The notes: generated by a model not told the origin, from the sequence alone. Counted from the first letter of the stretch, positions 25,540-36,052 are shown. The stretch is 64,000 nucleotides of DNA from JAEUJZ01 sp964460115 (GCA_964460115.1 CAYWPR010000017.1:20040-84039), one strand, 5' to 3'. Numbers and translations: made by a program.

Positions 25540-26088
25540 CTATTTCATAGGCTGAGCGGCCGGCGATTCGGCGAGGCTTTTGATGGCAGCTAGGCCTTTT
25601 TCAAAATCGCCACCGACCATGCGGTCCATGTCCATAAACATGCAAAAGGCTTTGCCGATAAAGTCATTGTGGCCGCTCATCACCCAGCTCAGCTTGGTGC
25701 TTGTGCCATTTGGCGTCAGCGTGAACAAAGTTGTGTTCGTTGCGCGCATCGGCTTGAGAAATTCCAGTTTGATTTCGACCTGCTGATCCAGGCGGCTGTT
25801 TACAATGCTCATGCGCCCGGCACCCACTTTGTCATTGCCGGTCCAAGAGTAAATCGCTCCGACGCCGGCCGGACTGCCTTCGAAGATTCGTTGCATGTTC
25901 GAATCCAGCTTTTCCCAAGGCGACCATTTCGACCATTTGTGAAAATCGTTGAGCAGAGGAAAAACTACAGTCGTCGGGGCGGCGATTTCAATGCTGCGCT
26001 CGACGCGAAATGAGTCTGGACGGGTGAAGACTACAGCGACAAATACGACCAGGCATACGGCCAAGACCAATCCGATTTTCTTCAACAT
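25540..26088 (-). CDS. SRPBCC (polyketide cyclase/START-like) family protein with N-terminal anchor
   Basis: Start at ATG 26088 (MLKKIGLVLAVCLVVFVAVV) with GGAGG about nine bases upstream; the 30-nt longer frame lacks a ribosome site. The N-terminus is one membrane helix or an uncleaved signal. The rest is the SRPBCC fold: VERSIEIAAPTTVVFPLLND, then FHKWSKWSPWEKLDSNMQRI and GVGAIYSWTGNDKVGAGRMS. This family binds hydrophobic ligands in a deep pocket. The WSPWEK and YSWTGN positions are typical of the subgroup annotated as polyketide cyclase, but no catalytic role is implied. Convergent with the Cache-like gene. Confidence 0.8.
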   Translation of the reverse strand: MLKKIGLVLAVCLVVFVAVVFTRPDSFRVERSIEIAAPTTVVFPLLNDFHKWSKWSPWEKLDSNMQRIFEGSPAGVGAIYSWTGNDKVGAGRMSIVNSRLDQQVEIKLEFLKPMRATNTTLFTLTPNGTSTKLSWVMSGHNDFIGKAFCMFMDMDRMVGGDFEKGLAAIKSLAESPAAQPMK

Positions 26089-26183
26089 GAGGAGCCTCCT
26101 TGTAGGAAAGAACCGCATCCTACATCAACCTACGATGTCGGTTTGAAGTTTCAAATTGTATGAGGCCGCCGCTGCTTCACAAA

Positions 26184-26211
26184 CGCCCGAGGGAGGTGTG
26201 CTCCCTGGGCG
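26184..26211 (-). terminator. Rho-independent-like terminator after valS
   Basis: CGCCCGAGGGAG and CTCCCTGGGCG (26184-26195 and 26201-26211) form an 11-bp stem with one bulged G and a GTGTG loop. On the minus strand the stem is followed by TTTGTG, a weak U tract. It lies 26 nt past the valS stop. Confidence 0.7.
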
Positions 26212-26236
26212 ATCGAGCGTCAGTCTGCGAATGAAT

Positions 26237-29137
<2,901 letters not shown>

Positions 29138-29227
29138 CGTGGGCCTTCTTTAACACATCTGCTCGCCGTTGCCGATAGCTCGGAATGCAGCGTACAGATC
29201 GCTAGAATCGGGCGAGGAGATGCTAAG

Positions 29228-31183
29228 ATGACCGCTTACTCGCTGGGCACTAGTCTGGCGAGCTTGGCAACAGCTTTGGAAAAGGATCGGGCCATGCACG
29301 CTCAACCTGGCACGCACAATTTCTCTGCAAACTCGCGATTTATCGCAAATGGTCAAAATCTGGCGCAGCTTTTGGCCGATCGCGCCGCCACTACTCCAAA
29401 CGGTGCGGCATTTATGAGCAAACGCAATGGAGAATGGCAAACTGCCACCTGGCAGCAGGTTTTTGAGCGTGCAGAAGACATCGCTTTTGGCCTGCTGAGC
29501 ATCGGGATGCAGCTTGGCGATCGCGTGGCCATCATCGGCAATACTCGCCAGGAGTGGTCGCTATGCGATTTCGGCCTGATTCTGGGCGGCGGCGTCACCG
29601 TGCCTATCTATCCCTCAAGTCTCGGCGAAACCGCGGCATTTATTCTGCGCAATAGCGAATCGGCCTGGGTTTTTGCCGAAAACGAGCAACAACTCGACAA
29701 GCTTTTGGCCCGCCGCGTGGAGCTTGCTCACGTCAAGCGGATCATTTTGTGGGATGGCCACGTGGACAATCGTCCGGATGCCGCCGACTGGGTCATGACG
29801 CTTAGCGAGCTGCGCGAACGCGGCCGAGAGCACCGCACGGCGCATAAAGACGCCTTGGTCGAAATTCGCGAAAAAGTTCTGACGGACAGCGCCGCGACAA
29901 TCATTTATACCTCGGGAACCACCGGCATGCCCAAGGGCGTGGTGGTCACCCACGCAGCCTATACAGTCGGCACAGGTTATGTCGAAGAGGCGCTGCCCAT
30001 TGGGCTTAACGACAGGCACGTGCTGTTTTTGCCGCTGTCGCACAGCTTCGGCAAGCTCATCGAAGTGATCTGCGTCAAATTCGGCTCGTGCACGGCGTTT
30101 GCCGAAAGTCTGGAAAAGTTGGCCGACAACTGCGGCGAGGTCAAACCCACTTTCGTCTGTGCTGTGCCGCGCGTATTTGAAAAGGCCTACAGCCGCGTGC
30201 TCAACAATGCCAAAGAAGGCGGCCCGATCAAATGGGCGATTTTTCAGCAGGCGCTCGCCGTCGGCCTGCGTTACAGCCGCGAACTTCAGGGCAAGCGCCA
30301 ACCGGGACGGCTTTTGGCTATGGAGTATGCCCTGGCCGACAAGCTGGTTTTCAGCAAGCTGCGCGCGCGCTTTGGCGGCCAGATGCGCTTTTTTGTCTGC
30401 GGCAGCGCTCCTTTGTCCAAGGACATGGCCGAGTTTTTTCACGCCGCCGGCATGCTCATCCTCGAAGGCTATGGACTCACCGAAACCAATTCTTTGACCT
30501 CGGTCAATCGCGTCGACAACTTCAAATTCGGCACGGTGGGCAAGGTGGTACACGCTGACGTCACGGTGCGCATCGCCCCCGACGGTGAGATTCTAACCAA
30601 GGGGATCACCAACCTTCAAGAGTACTACAAGCAGCCCGAGGCGACCCGCGAAGCGATCGATGAACAAGGTTGGTTTCATACCGGCGATATCGGCGAATTT
30701 GATGCCGAAGGATTTCTGAAGATCACCGACCGCAAAAAAGATCTGATGAAGACCTCCGGCGGCAAGTACGTGGCGCCGCAAATGATTGAAAGCCAGCTCA
30801 AAATAGATCCGCTGATAAGCCAAGTGGTGGTCATCGGCGACCAGCGCAAATACGTCACAGCGCTTATTGCCCTCAATCAGGATGTGGCCAAAGAAGTCAT
30901 CGGCCAGTCGGGCGGCCAAGCGCCGGTTTCTACGGAAGACCTATTGCGCCATTCGGCTTTGTCTCAGCGCGTCCAAAATAGGATCGATGCGGTCAACCAG
31001 AAGCTCGGCCGCTGGGAACAAGTGAAGTACTTCCGCTTTTTGCCGCGCGAGCTATCCGAAGCCGAAGACGAGATGACCCCGACGCTAAAGATCAAGCGCA
31101 AGGTCGTCACCGAGCGCTACCGCGACCTAGTCGAATCGATGTATAGCGAAAAATCGAGCGGCGGCGAAGGCGGCCTGGAATGA
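29228..31183 (+). CDS. Long-chain acyl-CoA synthetase (AMP-binding)
   Basis: ATG 29228 with GAGGAG nine bases upstream gives 651 residues. The ANL-superfamily motifs are in order: ATIIYTSGTTGMPKGVVVTH (P-loop-like A3), GYGLTETNSLTSVN (A5), GWFHTGDIGEFDAEGFLKIT (A7-A8 with the hinge Asp), and DRKKDLMKTSGGKYVAPQMI (Lys-containing end). The type is FAA1/FadD15, a large form that makes acyl-CoA from long fatty acids, ATP and CoA at the membrane face. The chemically related acyl-CoA dehydrogenase block starts 5 kb downstream. The gene ends 12 nt before corA; the longer open frame to 28793 is antisense to valS. Confidence 0.95.
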   Translation: MTAYSLGTSLASLATALEKDRAMHAQPGTHNFSANSRFIANGQNLAQLLADRAATTPNGAAFMSKRNGEWQTATWQQVFERAEDIAFGLLSIGMQLGDRVAIIGNTRQEWSLCDFGLILGGGVTVPIYPSSLGETAAFILRNSESAWVFAENEQQLDKLLARRVELAHVKRIILWDGHVDNRPDAADWVMTLSELRERGREHRTAHKDALVEIREKVLTDSAATIIYTSGTTGMPKGVVVTHAAYTVGTGYVEEALPIGLNDRHVLFLPLSHSFGKLIEVICVKFGSCTAFAESLEKLADNCGEVKPTFVCAVPRVFEKAYSRVLNNAKEGGPIKWAIFQQALAVGLRYSRELQGKRQPGRLLAMEYALADKLVFSKLRARFGGQMRFFVCGSAPLSKDMAEFFHAAGMLILEGYGLTETNSLTSVNRVDNFKFGTVGKVVHADVTVRIAPDGEILTKGITNLQEYYKQPEATREAIDEQGWFHTGDIGEFDAEGFLKITDRKKDLMKTSGGKYVAPQMIESQLKIDPLISQVVVIGDQRKYVTALIALNQDVAKEVIGQSGGQAPVSTEDLLRHSALSQRVQNRIDAVNQKLGRWEQVKYFRFLPRELSEAEDEMTPTLKIKRKVVTERYRDLVESMYSEKSSGGEGGLE

Positions 31184-31195
31184 AATGAGGCGACC

Positions 31196-32269
31196 ATGAT
31201 ACGCCTGCTTCATTTGCCTCCCGGCGAGGGGGCAAAAATTCGCGAGCTCGACGGCGAGAGCGCCCGCAAAGAGCTGCTTGATGCGCAGCGCAGCGGCCTG
31301 TGGTGGGTCGATATCACCAGCCAAGGCCAGCGCGATATCGACCTTTTGGCGCAGGCCTTCAAGTTTCATCCGCTGGCGCTGGAAGACTGTTTGCATTTTG
31401 ATCAGCGCCCAAAGCTGGAAGAATACGTCGGTCAGAATCCGTATCTATTTGTCGTGACGCACACTTGCGTGGCGACGCCGTCTGCGCCGGCCGGCTCCTC
31501 TTCTGAGGAAAGCTCGATGGTCATGCAGCGCCATGTTCTGGCCCGTGGCCGGACGCACAGCCTGGCTTTGCAGGTGCTGGAAGTGCATGCTTTTTTGGGC
31601 CAGAACTTTTTGGTGACTGTGCATGCCGAACCCAGTGCCTCCGTCGAGTCGGTCTATCAGCGGGTGCGCCACGACAGCCAGCTTTTAAACCGCGGACCGG
31701 ATTTTATCTACTATTTGCTGGCCGACGTTCTGACCGATGCCAACTTTCCGGTTCTCGAGCAGCTTGGCGACTTGCTGGATGACCTGGAAGGGGCGATTTT
31801 AAAAAGCCAGAACCCGACCCGCAACGATTTGGCGTGCATCTATTCGCTGCGCAAGGCGCTTGTGACCATGCGCCGGGCGCTATCGCCGCAGCGCGACATC
31901 ATGGGAGCGCTATTTCGGCAAGGCGGCAGCCCCTGCGTCAATCAGCGAACCGCGCCCTATTTTCGCGATATTTATGATCATTTGACGCGTATTTATGAAA
32001 GTATCGAAGCGGGCCGCGATTTATTATCAAGTTGTATTGATGCCTATCTATCAACGGTTGGTCAACGCACAAACGAGATTATGAAGCAGCTTACGCTGCT
32101 ATCTTGCATCCTTTTGCCGATGACCTTTGTCACGGGCTTTTTTGGAATGAATTTTCAAATGATGCCCTTTCATTCGCCAGTCTTTTTCTGGGTGGCCATG
32201 GGCGCCATGTTTATTGGCATTCCAATCGGAATTTATTTCTTTTTCCGCAGCAAGGGCTGGCTCGGTTAA
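31196..32269 (+). CDS. corA: CorA-family divalent cation transporter
   Basis: The 357-residue protein is CorA-like: a cytoplasmic alpha/beta funnel (LWWVDITSQGQRDIDLLAQA, then FHPLALEDCLHFDQRPKLEE), a long stalk helix with TRIYESIEAGRDLLSSCIDA and two transmembrane helices at the C-terminus. The diagnostic loop GMN is present in LPMTFVTGFFGMNFQMMPF. These pentamers carry Mg2+, Co2+ or Ni2+ inward. A small insertion rich in Ser (SAPAGSSSEESSM, about 99-111) sits in the funnel domain. The gene follows the acyl-CoA synthetase by 12 nt. After its stop a short stem CTTATTGAATAAG could end transcription. Confidence 0.92.
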   Translation: MIRLLHLPPGEGAKIRELDGESARKELLDAQRSGLWWVDITSQGQRDIDLLAQAFKFHPLALEDCLHFDQRPKLEEYVGQNPYLFVVTHTCVATPSAPAGSSSEESSMVMQRHVLARGRTHSLALQVLEVHAFLGQNFLVTVHAEPSASVESVYQRVRHDSQLLNRGPDFIYYLLADVLTDANFPVLEQLGDLLDDLEGAILKSQNPTRNDLACIYSLRKALVTMRRALSPQRDIMGALFRQGGSPCVNQRTAPYFRDIYDHLTRIYESIEAGRDLLSSCIDAYLSTVGQRTNEIMKQLTLLSCILLPMTFVTGFFGMNFQMMPFHSPVFFWVAMGAMFIGIPIGIYFFFRSKGWLG

Positions 32270-32492
32270 GCCCTTATTGAATAAGAGATGTGGCTACCAG
32301 GTCGGGGTGTACTCGGTGATGCGAATCACCTCGACAAGCGCCAACAGCGGAGCATCCATTTGTTGGGTTGACGGTTAGGACTATCCGATATGTCCCTTTT
32401 GGGGCTAGATTAGCCGGCTCATGGTTGTGGAAAAAGATGAACGCGACGGCAGTTTGTCTTTAACACCAATCACCCAACATGAAAGGAGCTAA
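32270..32492. other. Intergenic gap before the propeller gene
   Basis: A 223-bp non-coding stretch. It contains a short stem after corA and a second one, GGTGATGCGAATCACC, near 32317-32332. A 21-residue minus-strand frame at 32294-32359 has no ribosome site. The end supplies the AAGGAG of the next gene. I see no promoter that stands out and nothing recognisable as a mobile-element end. Confidence 0.5.
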
Positions 32493-33563
32493 ATGATGCA
32501 CTCCCCTCAGGTTCAGCTTGATCAGCCCCGGCGTGTGAGCGCCCTATCCACTCTCATTCTTGGAGGAATCGCGCTTTTGACCATGCGCTGTGTTCCTTCG
32601 AATTCTGATGACCTGGCGCCCGATGCTCCACAGGCTAGAACGACCGCGGCAATCAAGGCTTCGTCAGGAAGCTGTTCCGCCTCCAAATGCGGCTGGCACA
32701 ACCCACTTTCGCAAGGAAATAATCTGTTTGCGCTTTGGGGGAGCGACGCCAATAGTATTTTCGCTGTGGGCGAGTCAGGCACCATCCTTATGTGGAACGG
32801 CGTTGCCTGGGATACACTAACGAGCGGCACCTCGCAGTGGCTCAATTCCGTATGGGGCACGGATGCCAATAATGTTTGGGCAGTCGGAGATGCGGGAACA
32901 ATCATCAGGTGGAACGGTTCGACCTGGGCGGTGCAGCTAAGCGGTACTACCGATCGCCTGCTTGGCGTGTGGGGTTCCGATTCCAATAACATCTGGGCGG
33001 TAAGCGATTCGAGCCGGATCTTCAAGTGGAACGGCTCTACCTGGTCTGTACATTTCAGCGGCACTGGAGATGCGCTAACCGGAATCTGGGGTAGCGATGC
33101 GAATAATATTTGGGCCGTCGGCGCAGGGGGAATCATTCTCAAATGGGACGGTTCGAATTGGAACTGGCAAATCAGCGGAACGGAGGGTTGGCTCACGCAG
33201 GTATGGGGAATTGATACCAATAACGTCTGGGCGATTGGCACGACTCTAGGCGTTGGCGGGACGATCCTGAAGTGGAATGGTAAGTGCTGGAACGAGCAGA
33301 CTAGCGGCACCACAGCGCAGCTCATTGGCGCATGGGGTACTGATGTGAACAATGTTTGGGTTGTCGGCGAAGAAGGTGCCATTCTCAAGTGGAACGGCGT
33401 CACCTGGGCCCCTCAGCCCAGTATGGCTACGAATAGCCTTTTTAGCGTATGGGGAACTGCTACAAACAGCATTTGGGCTGTTGGCCAAGGGGGAGTAATT
33501 TTTAAATGGGATGGCTCGATTTGGCGCGCGCTGTCTCGCGACCCCTCCGATATCCTGAATTGA
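32493..33563 (+). CDS. Exported seven-blade beta-propeller protein, 3' end probably decayed
   Basis: AAGGAG just before ATG 32493 supports this start. After a signal-like segment (LSTLILGGIALLTMRC) and a short Ser/Cys-rich region there are seven repeats of about 39-43 residues with the core LxxVWGTDANNVWAVGDxGT and IxKWNGSTW, then SGT. One blade (the fifth) has a GVGG insertion. Repeats of this kind form propellers, common as surface proteins in myxobacteria, where they bind sugars or proteins. Downstream, in the next frame, lies a further blade fragment, so the present stop seems to be caused by a frameshift. Base composition is less GC-rich than in neighbours and the gene borders the accessory region. 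Confidence 0.75.
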   Translation: MMHSPQVQLDQPRRVSALSTLILGGIALLTMRCVPSNSDDLAPDAPQARTTAAIKASSGSCSASKCGWHNPLSQGNNLFALWGSDANSIFAVGESGTILMWNGVAWDTLTSGTSQWLNSVWGTDANNVWAVGDAGTIIRWNGSTWAVQLSGTTDRLLGVWGSDSNNIWAVSDSSRIFKWNGSTWSVHFSGTGDALTGIWGSDANNIWAVGAGGIILKWDGSNWNWQISGTEGWLTQVWGIDTNNVWAIGTTLGVGGTILKWNGKCWNEQTSGTTAQLIGAWGTDVNNVWVVGEEGAILKWNGVTWAPQPSMATNSLFSVWGTATNSIWAVGQGGVIFKWDGSIWRALSRDPSDILN

Positions 33564-33627
33564 GGTATGGGGCAGTAACGCACGCAATGTCTAAGCCGTA
33601 GGCGAGCAAGGCACCATGCTCATCATC
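33562..33627 (+). pseudogene. Remnant of an eighth propeller blade, out of frame
   Basis: Starting at 33562, one base off the frame of the preceding gene, the translation reads EVWGSNARNV, a TAA stop, then AVGEQGTMLI. This is the same blade core as in the gene before (VWGTDANNVWAVGDAGTI), with the Trp codon TGG replaced by TAA. It shows that the propeller gene was once longer and has been damaged by at least one frameshift and one nonsense change. Confidence 0.7.
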
Positions 33628-33676
33628 GGTTACTACGGTTCGCACGCGTACAAAAACACTGCATGCCAATAGCCCC

Positions 33677-33829
33677 CAAATCGCCATCGGCTACGTTCGC
33701 GGAAGCACCCAGGAGCAAGCCAGCGAGGGTGTCAGCTTAGACGCACAACGCGATAGGCTGCGCGATTACTGCAAATCAAATCAAATCAAATCAAATCACA
33801 TTAGATTGGTCGATCCCTGCTCGACCTGA
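33677..33829 (+). pseudogene. N-terminal fragment of a serine recombinase/resolvase
   Basis: No start codon, but 50 codons read QIAIGYVRGSTQEQASEGVS, then LDAQRDRLRDYCKSNQIK. This is the conserved start of large serine recombinases and resolvases (GYVRVSTxEQ...L..Q...I..YC), including the position of the catalytic Ser (the S in YVRGST). The frame meets TGA after CST at 33829, and the remaining catalytic domain is absent. The break falls at a CAAAT repeat, which probably expanded within the gene. A dead recombinase directly beside the ATPase/DUF3226 pair suggests that the pair came in on a mobile element. Confidence 0.75.
33772..33796. repeat. Pentanucleotide repeat (CAAAT)x5
   Basis: Five perfect copies of CAAAT run from 33772 to 33796 inside the recombinase fragment. 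The units are five bases, so each gain or loss shifts the frame. It is the only perfect repeat of this type that I noticed in the window. Confidence 0.9.
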
Positions 33830-33853
33830 GGAGACCAGGAGAGCGGCAGGCAC

Positions 33854-33970
33854 ATGGAGTTGGCGGTCTGCTGGCGGGACTATGCGACGGCCGAGGCGGC
33901 GCGGGTCGAGTTAGAACGCTGCTGCGCCGAGACAGCGTCGACATCCGCCGAGCTGCACCCTGAAAGCTGA
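33854..33970 (+). CDS. Short open frame, probably a remnant
   Basis: A 38-residue frame opens at ATG 33854 (MELAVCWRDYATAEAARVEL, then ERCCAETASTSAELHPES). It lies between the recombinase fragment and the ATPase gene and reads in the same direction. The helix-forming tail could be the end of a recombinase coiled coil, but I cannot match it to any family. No clear ribosome site. Might be noise. Confidence 0.2.
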   Translation: MELAVCWRDYATAEAARVELERCCAETASTSAELHPES

Positions 33971-34010
33971 AAAACTTCTGAGCGTCGCCCGATAGAGATA
34001 GGATGACCCC

Positions 34011-35066
34011 ATGCCGCTCATCACCGGGCTAGAAATAAACAACTTCCGCTGCTTCGAAAAGCTGCGTGTCGACGGGCTCACGCGCGTCAATCTGTTCGTT
34101 GGCAAGAACAACAGCGGCAAGACTGCACTACTCGAAGCTGTCGAGGCGGTGGTGTCAATCGACAGCCCTTTGCTTCTCTACAGGGCGTCTGTGGATCGCG
34201 GAGAGTCACGCATAGGACGGGGGCTAGGGGGTGAGGACTCCCTGCAGCTTGATATCCGCCGCTGGTTTTACGGTCACTGCATCGACGAGGGAGCGTCCTT
34301 CAGCCTCCGCGCCACAGGAGAACGAGAGTTCTCAGTCGCTCGTACTCTTGAGCGTGCACCACACGATTTATTTCCTGGGCCATTGTCGCTCACGATAAAC
34401 CGACCGGGGTCGCGGGTGCGCCTGCCCATTCTCCCGCTCACACCAGACGGGTTCCTAGGGGCAGGCTCGCCTGCCGACCTGCAGGAGAGACTTGATCGCA
34501 ACTTGAAACCACCTGTCGGATTCGTTGCGACTCGTCGACTCCTGCCAGCTGAGTTGGCTCTGCTCTGGAAAGGCGTAGTGCTTACTCCCCGTGAAGAAGC
34601 GACAGTGAAAGCGCTGCGTCTCGTCGAGCCGGCCATCGAGCGAATCGCCATTTCGGGGGGCGGTGAAGCTGCCGCCGCTCAGGTTCTTCTGCACGGAGCA
34701 TCCAGTCCGATCCCGCTCGGAACGCTCGGTGAGGGCGTATCGAGGGTCCTCGCTCTGGCGCTTCACCTGGTTCGCACGCAGGGGGGATTTTTACTCATCG
34801 ATGAGATCGAAAATGGTCTGCACTGGTCGGTCATGTCGAAAGTTTGGCGCTTCCTCGTCGAAAGTGCGCGTTCTCTCAATGTCCAGGTCTTCTTGACGAC
34901 ACACTCGAAGGACTGTCTGGACGCTATCGCTGAGCTTCATGGCGCGAATCCTCAGCTAACTGAAGAGATTAGCGTCCATCGTCTCGAGCGCGGGAAGGAA
35001 ACTCCAGTTCGTTTCGATGCGGCTCGCATCGCGGAATATGTCCACATGGAACTGGAGACGCGCTGA
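34011..35066 (+). CDS. ABC-type AAA ATPase of a putative OLD/PARIS-like defence pair
   Basis: The 351-residue protein is a stand-alone ABC-class ATPase of the AAA_15/AAA_21 kind. It opens with ITGLEINNFRCFEKLRVDGL and the Walker A GKNNSGKTALLEAV (31-44). The signature region is LGTLGEGVSRVLALALHLV, Walker B is GGFLLIDEIENGLHW, and the H-loop is QVFLTTHSKDCLDAI, all in the order expected for SMC/OLD-like ATPases that dimerise on ATP. It lacks a fused nuclease. Its TGA overlaps the next ATG by one base (TGATG), so both products should be made in a fixed ratio. In known OLD, Gabija and PARIS systems such ATPases guard or sense phage and release a TOPRIM partner. Function here is inferred. Confidence 0.85.
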   Translation: MPLITGLEINNFRCFEKLRVDGLTRVNLFVGKNNSGKTALLEAVEAVVSIDSPLLLYRASVDRGESRIGRGLGGEDSLQLDIRRWFYGHCIDEGASFSLRATGEREFSVARTLERAPHDLFPGPLSLTINRPGSRVRLPILPLTPDGFLGAGSPADLQERLDRNLKPPVGFVATRRLLPAELALLWKGVVLTPREEATVKALRLVEPAIERIAISGGGEAAAAQVLLHGASSPIPLGTLGEGVSRVLALALHLVRTQGGFLLIDEIENGLHWSVMSKVWRFLVESARSLNVQVFLTTHSKDCLDAIAELHGANPQLTEEISVHRLERGKETPVRFDAARIAEYVHMELETR

Positions 35067-35710
35067 TGAGTCGGATAATCAACTCCAAGATCGATGCGCT
35101 CTTCGTCGAGGGTCCCGATGACGGCGCTGTCGTAAATGCGTTCGTCGAGAAGCTCACAGGGAACAAACTGGGCAGACACCCCTATCTGGTTCGGACGATG
35201 GACGCCGGTGGCGGGATACAATGGGCCTTACGCGAGTTCGACAGCTATGTGGACGCCGCGCCTGACGGCGCACGGGTTGGCGTCATTGTCGATCGGGACG
35301 GAGTCGAAGGGCGGCAGGACAATTGGCCGGCCGTATCAGCACGACTCAGTCGCCTCGGGGTAAGCGATGCAGATCCTTGCGCCAGCGGTCACATCGTCCA
35401 GGGCCGCTTTGGAATCTGGATGTGGCCAGACAACATCACTGGCGGCGATCTCGAGGACTTCGTTGCTGGCATTGTGCCGCAATCGCCGATCCTCACCTTT
35501 GCAGGGGAGACGTCTCGAATCGCTAGAGACACCCATGGCGCAGAGTATGATTCCGCGCACTTTCGCAAGGCTTCCCTCAAAATTCGGAGTATCTGGCGTG
35601 ACGCGAGCGCTGCCGGTGGCTACGGACACCTCGTCCGCAACTTGTCGCTCGTGGAAACTCCAGCATCGAAAGCGTTCCTCGCGTGGTTTACCGAATTGTT
35701 CTTGTCGTAA
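35066..35710 (+). CDS. DUF3226-like TOPRIM-fold protein, putative effector partner of the ATPase
   Basis: The 214-residue protein reads KIDALFVEGPDDGAVVNAFV near the start, GVIVDRDG around residues 73-80, and GRFGIWMWPDNITGGDLEDF around 112-131. That trio (VEGxDD, VDRD, GIWMxPDNxxxGxLED) is the DUF3226 pattern, a relative of the OLD/DUF4435 TOPRIM nucleases: Glu in VEG and Asp-x-Asp in VDRD would bind metal. It is about the size of the AriB nuclease of PARIS, to which it has a similar neighbour but a different family. The start overlaps the ATPase stop. No homologue with known activity is recalled, so nuclease action is inference. Confidence 0.75.
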   Translation: MSRIINSKIDALFVEGPDDGAVVNAFVEKLTGNKLGRHPYLVRTMDAGGGIQWALREFDSYVDAAPDGARVGVIVDRDGVEGRQDNWPAVSARLSRLGVSDADPCASGHIVQGRFGIWMWPDNITGGDLEDFVAGIVPQSPILTFAGETSRIARDTHGAEYDSAHFRKASLKIRSIWRDASAAGGYGHLVRNLSLVETPASKAFLAWFTELFLS

Positions 35711-35787
35711 CTCCTCTGTCGCGTCACCTGGCTACTTGATGTTGTGCGCGCGTTGCGTTCTATGATCTGCGCAGTTTGTGCCTGTGG

Positions 35788-35833
35788 GACGTCAATGGTG
35801 ACGTCCAATGGACGTCCAAGAGCTGGACGTCCA
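35788..35833. repeat. Four GACGTC palindromes in 46 bp
   Basis: GACGTC occurs at 35788-35793, 35800-35805, 35811-35816 and 35826-35831. The last two are within the perfect 10-bp palindrome TGGACGTCCA (35809-35818 and 35824-35833). Starts are 12, 11 and 15 bp apart, so several copies would face the same side of the helix. This looks like a multi-copy protein-binding site, 78 bp past the DUF3226 stop; a recombination site or operator are both possible. Confidence 0.65.
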
Positions 35834-35932
35834 CGAGACAGCCTGCGCGGCTGCCAGAGCATCTTTCTGCAACGGGCTCCGATCGAATCAAGGAAATTCT
35901 TTTTCTCGATGGGGAGGCTTAATCGGCGGGGC

Positions 35933-36052
35933 CTAAGAATTCCTTTTTCTGGGATCGAGCCGGGTGTCCTGCGCCAGGAATACCCGTCCCATTGCGCCCT
36001 GACCCAGAGAGCGAACAAGACGGTATTCCGCGAGAAGCGGCAAGGCGGCCAT
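35933..36052 (-). pseudogene. 5' fragment of a Hanks-type Ser/Thr kinase gene
   Basis: From ATG 36052 the minus strand encodes MAALPLLAEYRLVRSLGQGA, then MGRVFLAQDTRLDPRKRNS and a stop. YRLVRSLGQGAMGRVFLAQD is the glycine-rich loop (beta 1-2) of bacterial Ser/Thr kinases; the following Lys strand and all catalytic loops are missing. So the gene was cut after about 35 residues, perhaps when the neighbouring DNA was inserted. It starts 74 nt after the acyl-CoA dehydrogenase stop and may mark the right boundary of the foreign segment. Confidence 0.75.

Larger units (their letters stand above)
33564..34010. other. Accessory-region gap with gene remnants
   Basis: This 447-bp interval holds only broken sequence: the out-of-frame blade, a recombinase fragment, the CAAAT repeat and one doubtful short frame. 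No CTTTTG or CAAAAG hexamer, otherwise frequent in the window, occurs here. The end, GATAGGATGACCCC before 34011, provides the ribosome site of the ATPase gene. Confidence 0.7.

Noticed and set aside
32294..32359. 21-residue minus-strand frame (MDAPLLALVEVIRITEYTPTW)
   Set aside because: Protein-like in look, perhaps an old remnant, but too short and without ribosome site or match that I can name.
33772..33796. CAAAT repeat as a phase-variation switch for the ATPase pair
   Set aside because: The repeat is in the dead recombinase fragment, 215 bp before the ATPase start and not in its reading frame or an evident promoter spacer.
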